Source: Microbacterium hydrocarbonoxydans (GTDB lineage: Bacteria; Actinomycetota; Actinomycetes; Actinomycetales; Microbacteriaceae). From it: 64,000 nt of DNA. Below the pieces are notes generated by a model that was given only the letters and a program-made list of their open reading frames with translations, did not search any database and was not told where the DNA came from. The position numbers were made by a program, and so were the translations under genes. Of the stretch, positions 16,515 to 28,337 are shown piece after piece (the stretch's first letter is position 1; every line of letters starts with the position of its first letter). Location of the stretch: positions 558,001-622,000 of the forward strand of contig NZ_JAAKXW010000001.1 of the NCBI RefSeq assembly GCF_011752045.1. Reading direction: 5' to 3'.

Positions 16515-18353
16515 GTGACTGAAGAAGACGCTGTGCCCACCGACGCCCCCTCGACCCCCGGATTCGAGGCGCTCGGGATCACCGGGCCGGTCCTCAAAGC
16601 CATCAAGGATCTCGGCTACGAGACTCCCTCGCCCATCCAGGCCGCGACGATCCCGACGCTCCTGGCCGGCCGCGACGTCGTCGGCATGGCGCAGACCGGC
16701 ACCGGCAAGACCGCGGCGTTCGCTCTGCCGGTCCTCGAGCGTCTCGATGTCGCCCAGAAGAGCCCGCAGGCCCTCGTCCTCGCCCCGACCCGCGAGCTCG
16801 CGCTCCAGGTCTGCGAGGCCTTCGAGGCGTACGCGACGAAGATGAAGGGCGTGCACGTCCTCCCCGTCTACGGCGGCCAGGGCTACGGCGTCCAGCTGTC
16901 CGCGCTCCGCCGCGGCGTGCACGTGATCGTCGGCACGCCGGGCCGCATCATGGACCACCTCGCCAAGGGCACTCTCGACCTGTCCGAGCTGCAGTACCTC
17001 GTGCTCGACGAGGCCGACGAGATGCTGAAGATGGGCTTCGCGGAGGATGTCGAGCAGATCCTCGCGCAGACCCCCGAGGAGAAGCAGGTCGCGCTGTTCT
17101 CGGCGACGATGCCGCCGCAGATCCGCAGGCTCGCCCAGCAGTACCTTCGCGATCCCGAAGAGATCACGATCAAGTCCAAGACGGCGACGAACACGAACAT
17201 CACCCAGCGCTACCTCGTCGTCTCGTACGCGCAGAAGGTCGACGCCCTCACCCGCATCCTCGAGGTCGAGAACTTTGACGGCATGATCGTGTTCGTCCGC
17301 ACGAAGAACGAGACCGAGACGCTCGCCGAGAAGCTCCGCGCCCGCGGCTACTCCGCCGCCGCGATCAACGGCGACGTCCCGCAGGTGCAGCGCGAGCGGA
17401 GCGTGAACCAGCTCAAGGACGGCAAGCTCGACATCCTCGTCGCCACCGACGTCGCCGCCCGCGGCCTGGACGTCGAGCGGATCAGCCACGTCGTCAACTT
17501 CGACATCCCCACGGACACCGAGTCGTACGTGCACCGCATCGGCCGAACCGGACGCGCGGGCCGCACCGGCGACGCGATCAGCTTCATCACCCCGCGGGAG
17601 CGGTACCTGCTGAAGTCGATCGAGAAGGCCACGCGGCAGCAGCCGACCCAGATGCAGCTGCCGAGCACGGAGGACGTGAACACGACCCGTCTGGCGCGCT
17701 TCGACGATGCGATCACCAGCGCGCTCGGCGAGGCGGAGCGGATCGAGAAGTTCCGCGACATCATCGCCCACTACGTGCGCAACCACGACGTACCCGAGGC
17801 CGACGTCGCCGCAGCGCTGGCCGTCGTCGCCCAGGGCGACACCCCGCTGCTCCTCGACCCCGCCGACGACCCGCTCGCGAAGGCCGTCGAGAACGACAAC
17901 CGCCCGCCGCGCGAGCGCACGACCCGTGAGCCGCGCGAGCCGCGCACCGAGCGCCGGGGCCGCGGCGACTACGCTGCGTACCGCATCGAGGTCGGACGCC
18001 GGCATCGCGTCGAGCCGCGGCAGATCGTCGGCGCCCTGGCGAACGAGGGCGGCCTCGGCCGCGACGACTTCGGCGCGATCAACATCCGCCCGGACTTCTC
18101 GATCGTCGAGCTGCCCGCGAATCTCGACGCCGCCGTGCTCGAGAAGCTGCGTGACACCCGCATCTCCGGCAGGCTCATCGAGATCAAGCCGGACCGCGGC
18201 CCGCGCGGCGGCGGCGCACGTCGCGACGGCGACCGGGATGCCGGCGGCCGCTACGAGCGCCGCGACCGGCCTTCGTACGGCTCACGCGACGACCGCCCCT
18301 CCCGGGGCGATCGCGATGACAAGCCCTTCCGCAAGCCGCGGCACAAGGGCTGA
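16515..18353 (+). CDS. deaD: DEAD-box ATP-dependent RNA helicase (DeaD/CsdA-like)
   Basis: 612-residue RNA helicase for ribosome assembly, mRNA unwinding and cold growth. Helicase core in order: Q motif region TPSPIQAATIP, Walker A AQTGTGKT, PTRELA, TPGR, DEAD in VLDEADEML, SAT, and motif VI HRIGRTGRAGR. A DbpA-like RNA-binding domain follows (YAAYRIEVGRRHRVEPRQIV... around 490-560), then a low-complexity Arg/Gly/Asp tail that binds RNA nonspecifically. GTG 16515 is set by the hexamer. Symbol by similarity of architecture to DeaD. Confidence 0.9.
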   Translation: MTEEDAVPTDAPSTPGFEALGITGPVLKAIKDLGYETPSPIQAATIPTLLAGRDVVGMAQTGTGKTAAFALPVLERLDVAQKSPQALVLAPTRELALQVCEAFEAYATKMKGVHVLPVYGGQGYGVQLSALRRGVHVIVGTPGRIMDHLAKGTLDLSELQYLVLDEADEMLKMGFAEDVEQILAQTPEEKQVALFSATMPPQIRRLAQQYLRDPEEITIKSKTATNTNITQRYLVVSYAQKVDALTRILEVENFDGMIVFVRTKNETETLAEKLRARGYSAAAINGDVPQVQRERSVNQLKDGKLDILVATDVAARGLDVERISHVVNFDIPTDTESYVHRIGRTGRAGRTGDAISFITPRERYLLKSIEKATRQQPTQMQLPSTEDVNTTRLARFDDAITSALGEAERIEKFRDIIAHYVRNHDVPEADVAAALAVVAQGDTPLLLDPADDPLAKAVENDNRPPRERTTREPREPRTERRGRGDYAAYRIEVGRRHRVEPRQIVGALANEGGLGRDDFGAINIRPDFSIVELPANLDAAVLEKLRDTRISGRLIEIKPDRGPRGGGARRDGDRDAGGRYERRDRPSYGSRDDRPSRGDRDDKPFRKPRHKG

Positions 18354-18370
18354 TCCGCCTTCTGACATGT

Positions 18371-18408
18371 CCTCGGATGCCGCGGCCGGCGCGCCGCGGC
18401 ATCCGAGG
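18371..18408 (+). terminator. Strong terminator after the DEAD-box helicase gene
   Basis: Perfect 15-bp stem (18371-18385 with 18394-18408), 8-base loop, 18 bases after the stop codon. No T tract. Confidence 0.8.
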
Positions 18409-18452
18409 ATCCGCTGGCGTGTCATCGGCCGGCTCCGAAGGCGTGCGCGCGC

Positions 18453-18458
18453 TAGCGT
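18453..18458 (+). promoter_or_regulatory. Candidate -10 hexamer (TAGCGT) of the GNAT gene
   Basis: TAGCGT, 6 bases, ATG 18465. Confidence 0.5.
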
Positions 18459-18464
18459 GGTCGG

Positions 18465-19007
18465 ATGCTGAACATCAGATGGGCGACGGTCGCCGATGCG
18501 CGCGGCGTGGCCGTCGTGCACGTGGACGCCTGGCGCGCTGCCTATGCGGGACTCATCGACCAGGCCGTGCTCGACGCTCAGAGCGTCGAGAAGCGCACCG
18601 CGATGTGGGGAACCTGGATCGAGAAGTCCCTGGCCGGCGAATCCACGGACGCCTACGGTCCGGTGCCGCACCGGCTGCTCGTCGCCGAGTCGGACGGTCG
18701 CATCGTCGGCTGGGCGGGTTTCGGCGGAGGCCGGGACGCGGAGACAACGCATCTGGGCGAGCTCGCCGGACTGTACGCGCATCCCTCGGCCTGGTCGCAG
18801 GGCGTCGGTCACGCATTGCTGACGCGCGTGGAGGACGAGCTCCGCGCCGAGGGCTGGACGGCCGCGTACCTCTGGGTGCTGCACGGCAACGAACGCGCGA
18901 TCCGGTTCTACGAGTCCCACGGCTGGGCGGCTGATGGCGGCGAGAAGTTCGGCGAGGGCGGGAGCGTGCAGGGCCTGCACGAGCTGCGCCACGTGCGCGA
19001 GCTGTGA
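18465..19007 (+). CDS. GNAT-family N-acetyltransferase
   Basis: 180-residue cytosolic acetyltransferase fold: motif A is LAGLYAHPSAWSQGVGHALL (near 100-120, with the Q-x-x-G-x-G/A pyrophosphate loop for acetyl-CoA), motif B is AYLWVLHGNERAIRFYESHGW with the family N-x-x-A-x-x-F-Y-x-x-x-G. The substrate could be a small molecule or protein N-terminus. It is followed 10 bases later by acyP, so the two are likely an operon. Confidence 0.85.
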   Translation: MLNIRWATVADARGVAVVHVDAWRAAYAGLIDQAVLDAQSVEKRTAMWGTWIEKSLAGESTDAYGPVPHRLLVAESDGRIVGWAGFGGGRDAETTHLGELAGLYAHPSAWSQGVGHALLTRVEDELRAEGWTAAYLWVLHGNERAIRFYESHGWAADGGEKFGEGGSVQGLHELRHVREL

Positions 19008-19017
19008 GCGGCGAGTC

Positions 19018-19299
19018 ATGACATCGACGCGCGTGCGCATCACCGGCGTCGTCCAGGGAGTCGGGTTCCGCTGGTTCACCCGCGCGCACGCGGAGGCGCG
19101 CGGTGTCTCGGGCTGGGTGCGCAACCGCCGCGACGGATCGGTCGAGGCCGAGCTTCACGGTGCGGCGGAGGACGTGGAAGCCGTCCTCCGCCTGCTTCGG
19201 ACGGGACCCCCGAATGCGGCCGTGAGCCGGATTGATTCCGAGGATCTCCCCCCGTCCGACTCGCCTCCGACAGGATTCGAGATTCGCGCGAGCGAATGA
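19018..19299 (+). CDS. acyP: Acylphosphatase
   Basis: 93-residue alpha/beta enzyme hydrolysing acyl phosphates. The catalytic Arg is R18 in VVQGVGFRWFT and the catalytic Asn is N36 in GWVRNRRDG, both at family positions. ATG 19018 lies 10 bases after the GNAT stop with GAGCGGCGAG as a weak ribosome-binding site. Physiological substrate is unknown in bacteria. Confidence 0.93.
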   Translation: MTSTRVRITGVVQGVGFRWFTRAHAEARGVSGWVRNRRDGSVEAELHGAAEDVEAVLRLLRTGPPNAAVSRIDSEDLPPSDSPPTGFEIRASE

Positions 19300-19319
19300 C
19301 GGTCACGGTCCCGTGACCG
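19300..19319. terminator. Hairpin between convergent acyP and ligA
   Basis: 8-bp stem CGGTCACG/CGTGACCG (19300-19307 with 19312-19319) directly after the acyP stop; could also serve the opposing ligA transcript. Confidence 0.55.
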
Positions 19320-19393
19320 GGTCGGCCACGTCATCGCCCTGACGGCGAGGTCGCCTGCCCAGAACGGACGGACATGCTGTCGCGTCGTGCCGG

Positions 19394-21724
<2,331 letters not shown>

Positions 21725-21751
21725 CGAGCGGGGGCCGACACGCCACGGCGT

Positions 21752-22849
21752 CTAGGCGTCGACCGGTACCGCCGACACCGTCCGGTCGATCGTGAACTGG
21801 CCCAGCACCCTGGTGCCGACATAGAGCACTGCCGTCTGGCCCGGGGCGACACCGTCCAGCGGCGCGTCCGGGACGACCCGGACGCCGTCGGACGTCACGA
21901 AGGCCTGCGCGGCGACCGGCTCGGCATGAGCGCGGATCTGCACATCGCAGGAGAAGGCGCTCTCGGCCGGCGGCGCGCCGGCCCAGCTGAACCGCTCCCC
22001 CGAGATCTCGCCGATCGCGAGGGCCTCCTTCGGGCCGACGACGACCGTGTTCGACACCGGACGCACTTCGAGGACGAACCGCGGCTTGCCGTCGGCGGCG
22101 GGGACACCGAGCTTCAGGCCGCGACGCTGCCCCACTGTGAACGCGTGCGCTCCCTCATGCGAGCCGACCACGGCACCGCTGCGGTCGACGATGTCCCCGG
22201 TCGCCGTCCCCACCTTCTCCGCGAGCCAGCCGCGCGTGTCACCGTCGGGGATGAAGCAGATGTCGTGGCTGTCCGGCTTCTGCGCGACGCTGAGACCCCG
22301 CCTCTCGGCCTCCGCGCGGACGACCGCCTTCGAAGGGGTCGTCCCCAGCGGGAAGTACGTGTGCGCCAGCTGCTCCGCGGTCAGTACGCCGAGCACGTAC
22401 GACTGATCCTTCGCGTTGTCGGCGGCGCGGTGCAGCTCCAGCCCCACGGCGGTGGGGACGAGGGTCGCGTAGTGACCGGTGCACACGGCGTCGAAGCCGA
22501 GCTCCAGGGCGCGCTCGAGGAGAGCCGCGAACTTGATCTTCTCGTTGCAGCGCATGCACGGGTTCGGAGTGCGCCCGGCCTGGTACTCGGAGACGAAATC
22601 CGCGATCACATCGTCTCGGAAGCGCTCTGAGAAGTCCCAGACGTAGAAAGGGATGCCGAGCACGTCCGCCGCACGCCGCGCATCCAGCGCGTCCTCGATC
22701 GTGCAGCAGCCGCGGCTGCCTGTCCGCAGCGTGCCTCCGGCGCGGGAGAGCGCGAGGTGGACGCCGACGACGTCGTGCCCCGCCTCCACGGCCCTGGCTG
22801 CCGCGACGGCGGAGTCCACTCCGCCGCTCATCGCCGCAAGAATCCGCAT
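21752..22849 (-). CDS. mnmA: tRNA-specific 2-thiouridylase
   Basis: 365-residue enzyme adding the 2-thio group to U34 of Lys, Glu and Gln tRNAs. The PP-loop MSGGVDS occupies residues 7-13; the catalytic Cys pair region is [12 protein letters not shown] (C98, C101), with the second catalytic Cys in [10 protein letters not shown] near 195. It receives sulfur from the cysteine desulfurase encoded just upstream. ATG 22849 ([10 protein letters not shown]) is chosen; the frame continues upstream without similarity. Confidence 0.95.
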   Translation of the reverse strand: MRILAAMSGGVDSAVAAARAVEAGHDVVGVHLALSRAGGTLRTGSRGCCTIEDALDARRAADVLGIPFYVWDFSERFRDDVIADFVSEYQAGRTPNPCMRCNEKIKFAALLERALELGFDAVCTGHYATLVPTAVGLELHRAADNAKDQSYVLGVLTAEQLAHTYFPLGTTPSKAVVRAEAERRGLSVAQKPDSHDICFIPDGDTRGWLAEKVGTATGDIVDRSGAVVGSHEGAHAFTVGQRRGLKLGVPAADGKPRFVLEVRPVSNTVVVGPKEALAIGEISGERFSWAGAPPAESAFSCDVQIRAHAEPVAAQAFVTSDGVRVVPDAPLDGVAPGQTAVLYVGTRVLGQFTIDRTVSAVPVDA

Positions 22850-22856
22850 GGTCCCC

Positions 22857-22862
22857 AGTCTA
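22857..22862 (-). promoter_or_regulatory. Candidate -10 hexamer (TAGACT) of mnmA, containing the stop codon of the desulfurase gene
   Basis: The first three bases are the TAG stop of the upstream gene; the hexamer ends 7 bases before ATG 22849. It would give mnmA a promoter of its own in addition to read-through. Confidence 0.45.
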
Positions 22863-24035
22863 CGAGGGCGCGCCTGTGCCGGCCCCGGATGCGCGGGCGA
22901 ACGCATCGCCGATCACGGCGAGCACGGCGTCGACATCCGCAGCGGTGGACGTACGGCCCAGGGAGAAGCGGAGAACGCTCCGGGCGTCCTGCTCGCTCCG
23001 GCCCATCGCCATCACCACATGAGACGGCTCCGCCACCCCCGCCTGGCACGCCGACCCGGTGGAGGCGGCGATGCCGGCGACGTCCAGCAGGAAGAGCAGG
23101 CTCTCCCCCACCGCACCCGGGAACAGCAGGTGCGCGTTGCCGGGGAGACGGCGCACGGGGTCGCCGAGCAGCTCCGCCGACGGCACGCGCTCGCGGATGC
23201 CGTCGATGAGGCGATCGCGCAGCTCCCGCAGCCGTGCGCTCTCGGCCTCCCGCTCCCCCTCGGCGAGTTCCAGCGCGGTCGCGAAGGCCGCAGCACCCGG
23301 TACGTCCTGTGTGCCCGCGCGAAGCCCGCGCTGCTGGGCACCGCCGCGGAGCAGCGGCGCGATCCGCGCGGATCGCGCGACGACGAGAGCGCCGACGCCG
23401 ACCGGGGCGCCGATCTTGTGACCGGCGACGCTCATCGCGACGAGGCCGCCGCTCGAGGGTGCCTCGCCGCGCAGGGCACGGAACGACAGCGGCAGATGAC
23501 CGAGCGCGGCCACCGCGTCGAGGTGCAGCGGCGTCGCGGCTTCTGCCGCCGCCGCGGCGAGCGATGCCGCGTCGTTCACCGTCCCCGACTCGTTGTTGGC
23601 GATGAGCGCGGTCGCAAGGGCGGCACCCGGCAGCTGTGCGGCGAACGCCGCCGGACGGATACCGGCCGACGACGAGACCGCCACCCGGCGGAGTACCGCG
23701 CCGTCGGCGACGAGCGACTCCACCGTGTCCACGGTCGCGTGGTGCTCGGCGTCGGGGAGCACGACGGCATCTGCGCCTTCCGGACGCCCCCGCCACAGGC
23801 CCTGCAGCGCGAGGTTGATCGACTCGGTGCCGCCGGAGGTGAGCACGACTTCGATGGGGTCGCAGTCGAGCACGGCGGCGATGCGCTCGCGCGACTCCTC
23901 CAGGAGGCGGCGCGCATCCTGCCCTGCGCCGTGCGTCGACGACGCGTTCCCGACCGTCTCCGACGCCGCGATCCAGGCCGCGCGCGCCTCGGGTCGAAGG
24001 GGCGTCGTCGCCGCGTGATCGAGGTAGTGCCGCAT
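22860..24035 (-). CDS. iscS: Cysteine desulfurase (IscS/NifS-like)
   Basis: 391-residue PLP enzyme that mobilises sulfur from cysteine for thio-tRNA and Fe-S synthesis. [10 protein letters not shown] starts the protein, the cofactor-binding environment is TSGGTES and HHATVDT, the Schiff-base lysine is K207 in [12 protein letters not shown], and the persulfide Cys is C330 in STGSACQAG. The short, SAC-containing loop is of NifS/IscS (group I) type. Next to mnmA, it is probably the dedicated sulfur donor for tRNA thiolation; whether it also feeds Fe-S assembly is not decidable here. Confidence 0.92.
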   Translation of the reverse strand: MRHYLDHAATTPLRPEARAAWIAASETVGNASSTHGAGQDARRLLEESRERIAAVLDCDPIEVVLTSGGTESINLALQGLWRGRPEGADAVVLPDAEHHATVDTVESLVADGAVLRRVAVSSSAGIRPAAFAAQLPGAALATALIANNESGTVNDAASLAAAAAEAATPLHLDAVAALGHLPLSFRALRGEAPSSGGLVAMSVAGHKIGAPVGVGALVVARSARIAPLLRGGAQQRGLRAGTQDVPGAAAFATALELAEGEREAESARLRELRDRLIDGIRERVPSAELLGDPVRRLPGNAHLLFPGAVGESLLFLLDVAGIAASTGSACQAGVAEPSHVVMAMGRSEQDARSVLRFSLGRTSTAADVDAVLAVIGDAFARASGAGTGAPS

Positions 24036-24087
24036 CCCTCTACTCTCCCCTACTTCGGGGCGAGTGGCACATGGAACTGAGTGCGCA

Positions 24088-24118
24088 TTGACCTGGGACC
24101 GGGGTGCGGACCTCTAAT
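24088..24118 (+). promoter_or_regulatory. Candidate glgX promoter
   Basis: -35 TTGACC (24088-24093), 19-base spacer, -10 TCTAAT (24113-24118). The hexamer ends 8 bases before ATG 24127, so the transcript would have almost no leader. Confidence 0.55.
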
Positions 24119-24126
24119 GTGTACTC

Positions 24127-26199
24127 ATGCCCGATATCCGAGACTTCACCGTGCCCGGCGGTACAGCGCTCGACGACCTCGGCGTCCGTCTCCACGACGG
24201 CGTCGGAACCCTCCGCGTCTGGTCCCAGCATGCCTCCTCCGTCGAGCTCGTCATCTTCGATGCGACCGACCTCGACTGGGTCACCGACTCGGCGCCGCTC
24301 ATGCGGCGTCCCGGCGGCGTCTGGGAGGTCACGACGGACCTGCTCCAGCCCGGCACGCGCTATGCGATCCGGGTCGGCGGACCGCACGGACCGGGGAACA
24401 CGTTCAACCCGGAGACCCTTCTCCTCGATCCGTACGCGCGCGGACTCGCGCAGGGCGACGGGTACGAGGAGTGGCGGTCGGTCGTGATCGTGGACGGGTT
24501 CGACTGGGGCGACTCCCGCAAGCCTCGGACGCCGCTCGACCGCACGGTGATCTACGAGGGCCACCTGAAGGGGCTCACCAAGCGTCATCCCGACGTGCCC
24601 CCTGCGCTGCACGGCACGTACGCGGGCCTCGCGCATCCCGCGATGATCGACTACTTCCGCGGTCTCGGCATCACCGCCGTCGAGCTCCTTCCCGTGCACG
24701 CGTTCGTCCCCGAGCCGCGGCTGCTCCAGCTCGGGCTGACGAACTACTGGGGCTACAACACCCTCAACTTCTTCACTCCGCACACGGCGTACGCCACGGA
24801 GGCCGCCCGCAAGGGCGGACCGGAGGCGGTTCTCGCCGAGTTCAAGGGCATGGTCCGGCTGCTGCACGAGGCGGGTCTCGAGGTCATCCTCGACGTCGTC
24901 TACAACCACACCGCCGAGGAGGGCATCGGCGGTCCCCGCTGGAGCCTGCGCGGCATCGACAACGCCTCGTACTACCGGCAGGACGCCTCCGGCGCGTACA
25001 TCGACACGACGGGGTGCGGCAACACCCTGAACACGTCGACGGATGCCGGAGCGCGTCTCGTGCTCGACTCGCTGCGCTACTGGGCCGAGGACATGCAGAT
25101 CGACGGCTTCCGCTTCGACCTCGCGACGGCCATCGCCCGTGACGCGGCGCACACGTTCACCCCGGAGCATCCCCTCATCACCGCGATCTCGAACGACCCG
25201 GTGCTCAAGGAGACGAAGCTCATCGCCGAGCCGTGGGATGTCGGCCTCGGCGGCTGGCAGACCGGGAACTTCCCGTCCGGATGGCACGAGTGGAACGACC
25301 GCTACCGGGATCGGGTCCGCAACTTCTGGCTCAGCGACGTCGACTACGCCCGGCGCGCATCCGCACCCGTGGGCGTCGGCGGCTTCGCGACCCGGCTCGC
25401 CGGGTCGTCCAACACGTTCTCCGAGGAGCGCGGACCGCTGGCCAGCATCAACTTCGTCACCGCGCACGACGGGTTCACGATGCACGACCTCGTCTCGTAC
25501 GACGTCAAGCACAACGAGTCCAACGGCGAGCACAACCGGGACGGCGCGGACATGAACCGCTCGTTCAACCACGGGATCGAGGGGCCGACCGACGACCCGT
25601 CGATCCTCGCGGCGCGACGCAAGGCGATGCGGAACCTCCTGGGCACTCTCCTGCTCTCCGCCGGCATCCCGATGCTCACGGCCGGGGACGAGGTCGGACG
25701 CACGCAGCGCGGCAACAACAACGCGTACGCGCAGGACTCGGCGATGACCTGGCTGGCCTGGGACGAGGAGCCCTGGCAGGAGGACCTGCGCGCCCACGTC
25801 ACGCGGCTGATCCGCCTCCGCGCGGAGAACCCGGCGCTGCGGCCGAGCCGGTACGCGCGCCTCGGCGAGCACATCCCCAACGCCTCCGTCATGGACTGGT
25901 TCGACCAGAACGGCGAGACGATGGAGAGCGAGCAGTGGACCGACCCCGGCAACCGCACCCTCCAGTACGTCGCGGCCTCCACCCCCGACAAGGAGGACTT
26001 CAACCGCATCCTCCTCATCGTGCACGGCACGGAGTCGCCGATCGACGTCCGCCTGCCGGAGGAGCTCGAGGGGGCGACGCGCTTCGTGTCGCTCTGGTCG
26101 AGCGCGGAGGAGCGTCCGTCGGAGGCGGAGGAGATCTTCGCGCCGGGCGATGTGCTGCCGATCCCCGGCACCTCGATGAGGCTGTTCCGGGTCGAATGA
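24127..26199 (+). CDS. glgX: Glycogen debranching enzyme GlgX
   Basis: 690-residue GH13 isoamylase-type enzyme that hydrolyses alpha-1,6 branches of phosphorylase-limit glycogen. An N-terminal CBM48/early-set domain (RLHDGVGTLRVWSQHASSVEL) precedes the barrel. Catalytic regions: VVYNHTAEE (I), DGFRFDLATAI with the nucleophile Asp (II), LIAEPWDVG with the acid Glu (III), FVTAHDGFT with the stabilising Asp (IV). Two further genes for alpha-glucan metabolism follow on the same strand. It is shorter in its N-terminus than some orthologues but complete. Confidence 0.93.
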   Translation: MPDIRDFTVPGGTALDDLGVRLHDGVGTLRVWSQHASSVELVIFDATDLDWVTDSAPLMRRPGGVWEVTTDLLQPGTRYAIRVGGPHGPGNTFNPETLLLDPYARGLAQGDGYEEWRSVVIVDGFDWGDSRKPRTPLDRTVIYEGHLKGLTKRHPDVPPALHGTYAGLAHPAMIDYFRGLGITAVELLPVHAFVPEPRLLQLGLTNYWGYNTLNFFTPHTAYATEAARKGGPEAVLAEFKGMVRLLHEAGLEVILDVVYNHTAEEGIGGPRWSLRGIDNASYYRQDASGAYIDTTGCGNTLNTSTDAGARLVLDSLRYWAEDMQIDGFRFDLATAIARDAAHTFTPEHPLITAISNDPVLKETKLIAEPWDVGLGGWQTGNFPSGWHEWNDRYRDRVRNFWLSDVDYARRASAPVGVGGFATRLAGSSNTFSEERGPLASINFVTAHDGFTMHDLVSYDVKHNESNGEHNRDGADMNRSFNHGIEGPTDDPSILAARRKAMRNLLGTLLLSAGIPMLTAGDEVGRTQRGNNNAYAQDSAMTWLAWDEEPWQEDLRAHVTRLIRLRAENPALRPSRYARLGEHIPNASVMDWFDQNGETMESEQWTDPGNRTLQYVAASTPDKEDFNRILLIVHGTESPIDVRLPEELEGATRFVSLWSSAEERPSEAEEIFAPGDVLPIPGTSMRLFRVE

Positions 26200-26252
26200 G
26201 ATCGCGGGCGACGCGCCCTGTCATGTCGCTACCCGCGGTCCAGCCGTAGCGG

Positions 26253-26258
26253 TACATT
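26253..26258 (+). promoter_or_regulatory. Candidate -10 hexamer (TACATT) of glgE
   Basis: TACATT, 6 bases, GTG 26265; glgE-glgB would have their own leaderless start 65 bases after glgX. Confidence 0.5.
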
Positions 26259-26264
26259 CAGGGT

Positions 26265-28337
26265 GTGGCAGCACGTACGAGCACCAGGCCCGCGGCTCTC
26301 CGGAGCCCTTCCCAGATCCCGCTGCGCCCGTTCGGCGCCGCCTCTCTCGATGAGAGCCTCCGCACTCCGCGGATACCGCTCGTCGGCGGCACGCCGTCGG
26401 TGCCCGGCGGCTTCCCGCCCAAGGCGTTCGTCGGCGAGGTGGTCCCGTTCAGCGTCGTCTCCTTCCGCGAGGGGCACGACATCATCGGCGTCCAGCTGAG
26501 GCTCTCCTCCCCCGACGGCGAGGAGAGCCTGCATCGCCTGCGTCCCCTGAAGGACGGCACCGATCGCTGGGCCGGAGAGGTCGCCCTCGACGTCCAGGGA
26601 TCGTGGTCCTTCCGCTTCGAGGCCTTCTCCGACGACTTCGCCACCTGGGCGCACGCCGCGGAACTCAAGGTCGCCGCGGGCGTGGACGTCGCCGTCATGG
26701 CCGCTCTCGGCGCCGAGCTGCTCACCCGAGCGGCCGCCGAGAAGGACCGTCCGGCCGCACAGCGCAAGCGCCTCACCGCCCTCGCCGCATCCCTCGGCGA
26801 CGGCGATGCCGCCACCACGCTCGCCCTCTCCACCGATACCGAGCTGGCGCAGATCTTCGCGGACCGGCCGCTCACGTCGCTGCGCTCCGCCACCGCCCCG
26901 CACACCCTCCTCGTCGAGCGCGAGGCCGCCGGGGTCGGCGCCTGGTACGAGTTCTTCCCCCGCTCCGAGGGCGCCAAGCGCCTCAAGGACGGCAGCATCA
27001 AGACCGGCACCTTCCGCACGGCGGCCAAGCGCCTCCCCGGCGTCGCCGCCATGGGATTCGACGTCATCTACCTCGTGCCGATCCACCCGATCGGCACGAC
27101 GAACCGCAAGGGCCGCAACAACACGCTCACCGCCGAACCGGGAGATCCCGGCTCTCCCTACGCCATCGGCTCGGCGGAAGGCGGCCACGACGCCATCCAC
27201 CCCGATCTCGGCAAGCCCGCGGACTTCCGCGCCTTCGTCCGGGCAGCGCAGAAGGAGGGACTGGAGGTCGCACTCGACCTCGCCCTGCAGGCGTCCCCCG
27301 ACCACCCCTGGGTCGCGGAGCATCCGGAGTGGTTCACCACGCTCCCCGACGGCACGATCGCCTATGCGGAGAACCCGCCGAAGAAGTACCAGGACATCTA
27401 CCCCCTGAACTTCGACAACGACCCCGAAGGCATCTATCAGGAGATGCTGCGCGTCGTGATGCACTGGGTGGGCCAGGGCGTGAAGATCTTCCGGGTCGAC
27501 AACCCGCACACAAAGCCCCTGCAGTTCTGGGAGTGGCTCATCGCGACGGTCAACGCTTCTGACCCCGACGTGATCTTCCTCGCCGAGGCCTTCACGAGGC
27601 CCGCGGTGATGCGGGCCCTCGCCGCCGTCGGATTCCAGCAGAGCTACAGCTACTTCACGTGGCGGAACACCAAGGCGGAGCTCGAGGAGTTCCTCACCAC
27701 GGTCTCGCAGGAGACCAGCGACTACATGCGTCCGAACCTCTTCGTGAACACCCACGACATCCTCACCGAGTACCTGCAGTTCGGCGGAAGGGCCGCGTAC
27801 AGGATCCGGGCGTGCATCGCCGCGACCGCAGCGCCCGTATACGGCGTGTACGCCGGTTACGAGCTGTTCGAGAACGTCGCGCGACCGGGCTCCGAGGAGA
27901 ACATCGACAACGAGAAGTACGAGTACAAGGTGCGCGACTGGGAGGGCGCCGAAGCTCGCGGTGACTCCCTCGCCCCGCTGCTGCGCACGCTGAACGCGAT
28001 CAGGGCTGCGCACCCGGCGCTGCGCCAGCTGCGGAACCTCTCGGTGCACTGGAGCGACGACGACGCCGTGCTCGTATACAGCAAGCACCTGGACGCCGCG
28101 TTCACGGGGACGGGCGAGCCCGACACGGTCATCGTCGTCGCCAACGTCGATCCGCACTCCGTCCGCGAGACCACGGTCCATCTGGACACGACCGTCTGGG
28201 GCATCGCCCCCGGCGAGAGCTTCGAGGTCGAAGACCTCATCACCGGTGCTGTCTGGACCTGGACAGACCACAACTACGTGCGACTCGACGCCTTCTCGGA
28301 GCCGGTGCACATCCTGAAGGTGAGGAAGCGAGCATGA
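26265..28337 (+). CDS. glgE: Alpha-1,4-glucan:maltose-1-phosphate maltosyltransferase
   Basis: 690-residue GH13_3 enzyme that extends linear alpha-glucan with maltose-1-phosphate, the central step of the actinobacterial GlgE route. Features: N-terminal domain, then barrel with the signature WYEFFPRSEG and DVIYLVPIHPIGTTNRKGRNN, nucleophile Asp in IFRVDNPHTKP, acid Glu in IFLAEAFTRP, and VNTHDILTEYLQ near the C-terminal part. GTG 26265 is set by the hexamer. The stop overlaps the glgB start by four bases. TreS and Pep2, which make the donor, are not in the window. Confidence 0.95.
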   Translation: MAARTSTRPAALRSPSQIPLRPFGAASLDESLRTPRIPLVGGTPSVPGGFPPKAFVGEVVPFSVVSFREGHDIIGVQLRLSSPDGEESLHRLRPLKDGTDRWAGEVALDVQGSWSFRFEAFSDDFATWAHAAELKVAAGVDVAVMAALGAELLTRAAAEKDRPAAQRKRLTALAASLGDGDAATTLALSTDTELAQIFADRPLTSLRSATAPHTLLVEREAAGVGAWYEFFPRSEGAKRLKDGSIKTGTFRTAAKRLPGVAAMGFDVIYLVPIHPIGTTNRKGRNNTLTAEPGDPGSPYAIGSAEGGHDAIHPDLGKPADFRAFVRAAQKEGLEVALDLALQASPDHPWVAEHPEWFTTLPDGTIAYAENPPKKYQDIYPLNFDNDPEGIYQEMLRVVMHWVGQGVKIFRVDNPHTKPLQFWEWLIATVNASDPDVIFLAEAFTRPAVMRALAAVGFQQSYSYFTWRNTKAELEEFLTTVSQETSDYMRPNLFVNTHDILTEYLQFGGRAAYRIRACIAATAAPVYGVYAGYELFENVARPGSEENIDNEKYEYKVRDWEGAEARGDSLAPLLRTLNAIRAAHPALRQLRNLSVHWSDDDAVLVYSKHLDAAFTGTGEPDTVIVVANVDPHSVRETTVHLDTTVWGIAPGESFEVEDLITGAVWTWTDHNYVRLDAFSEPVHILKVRKRA

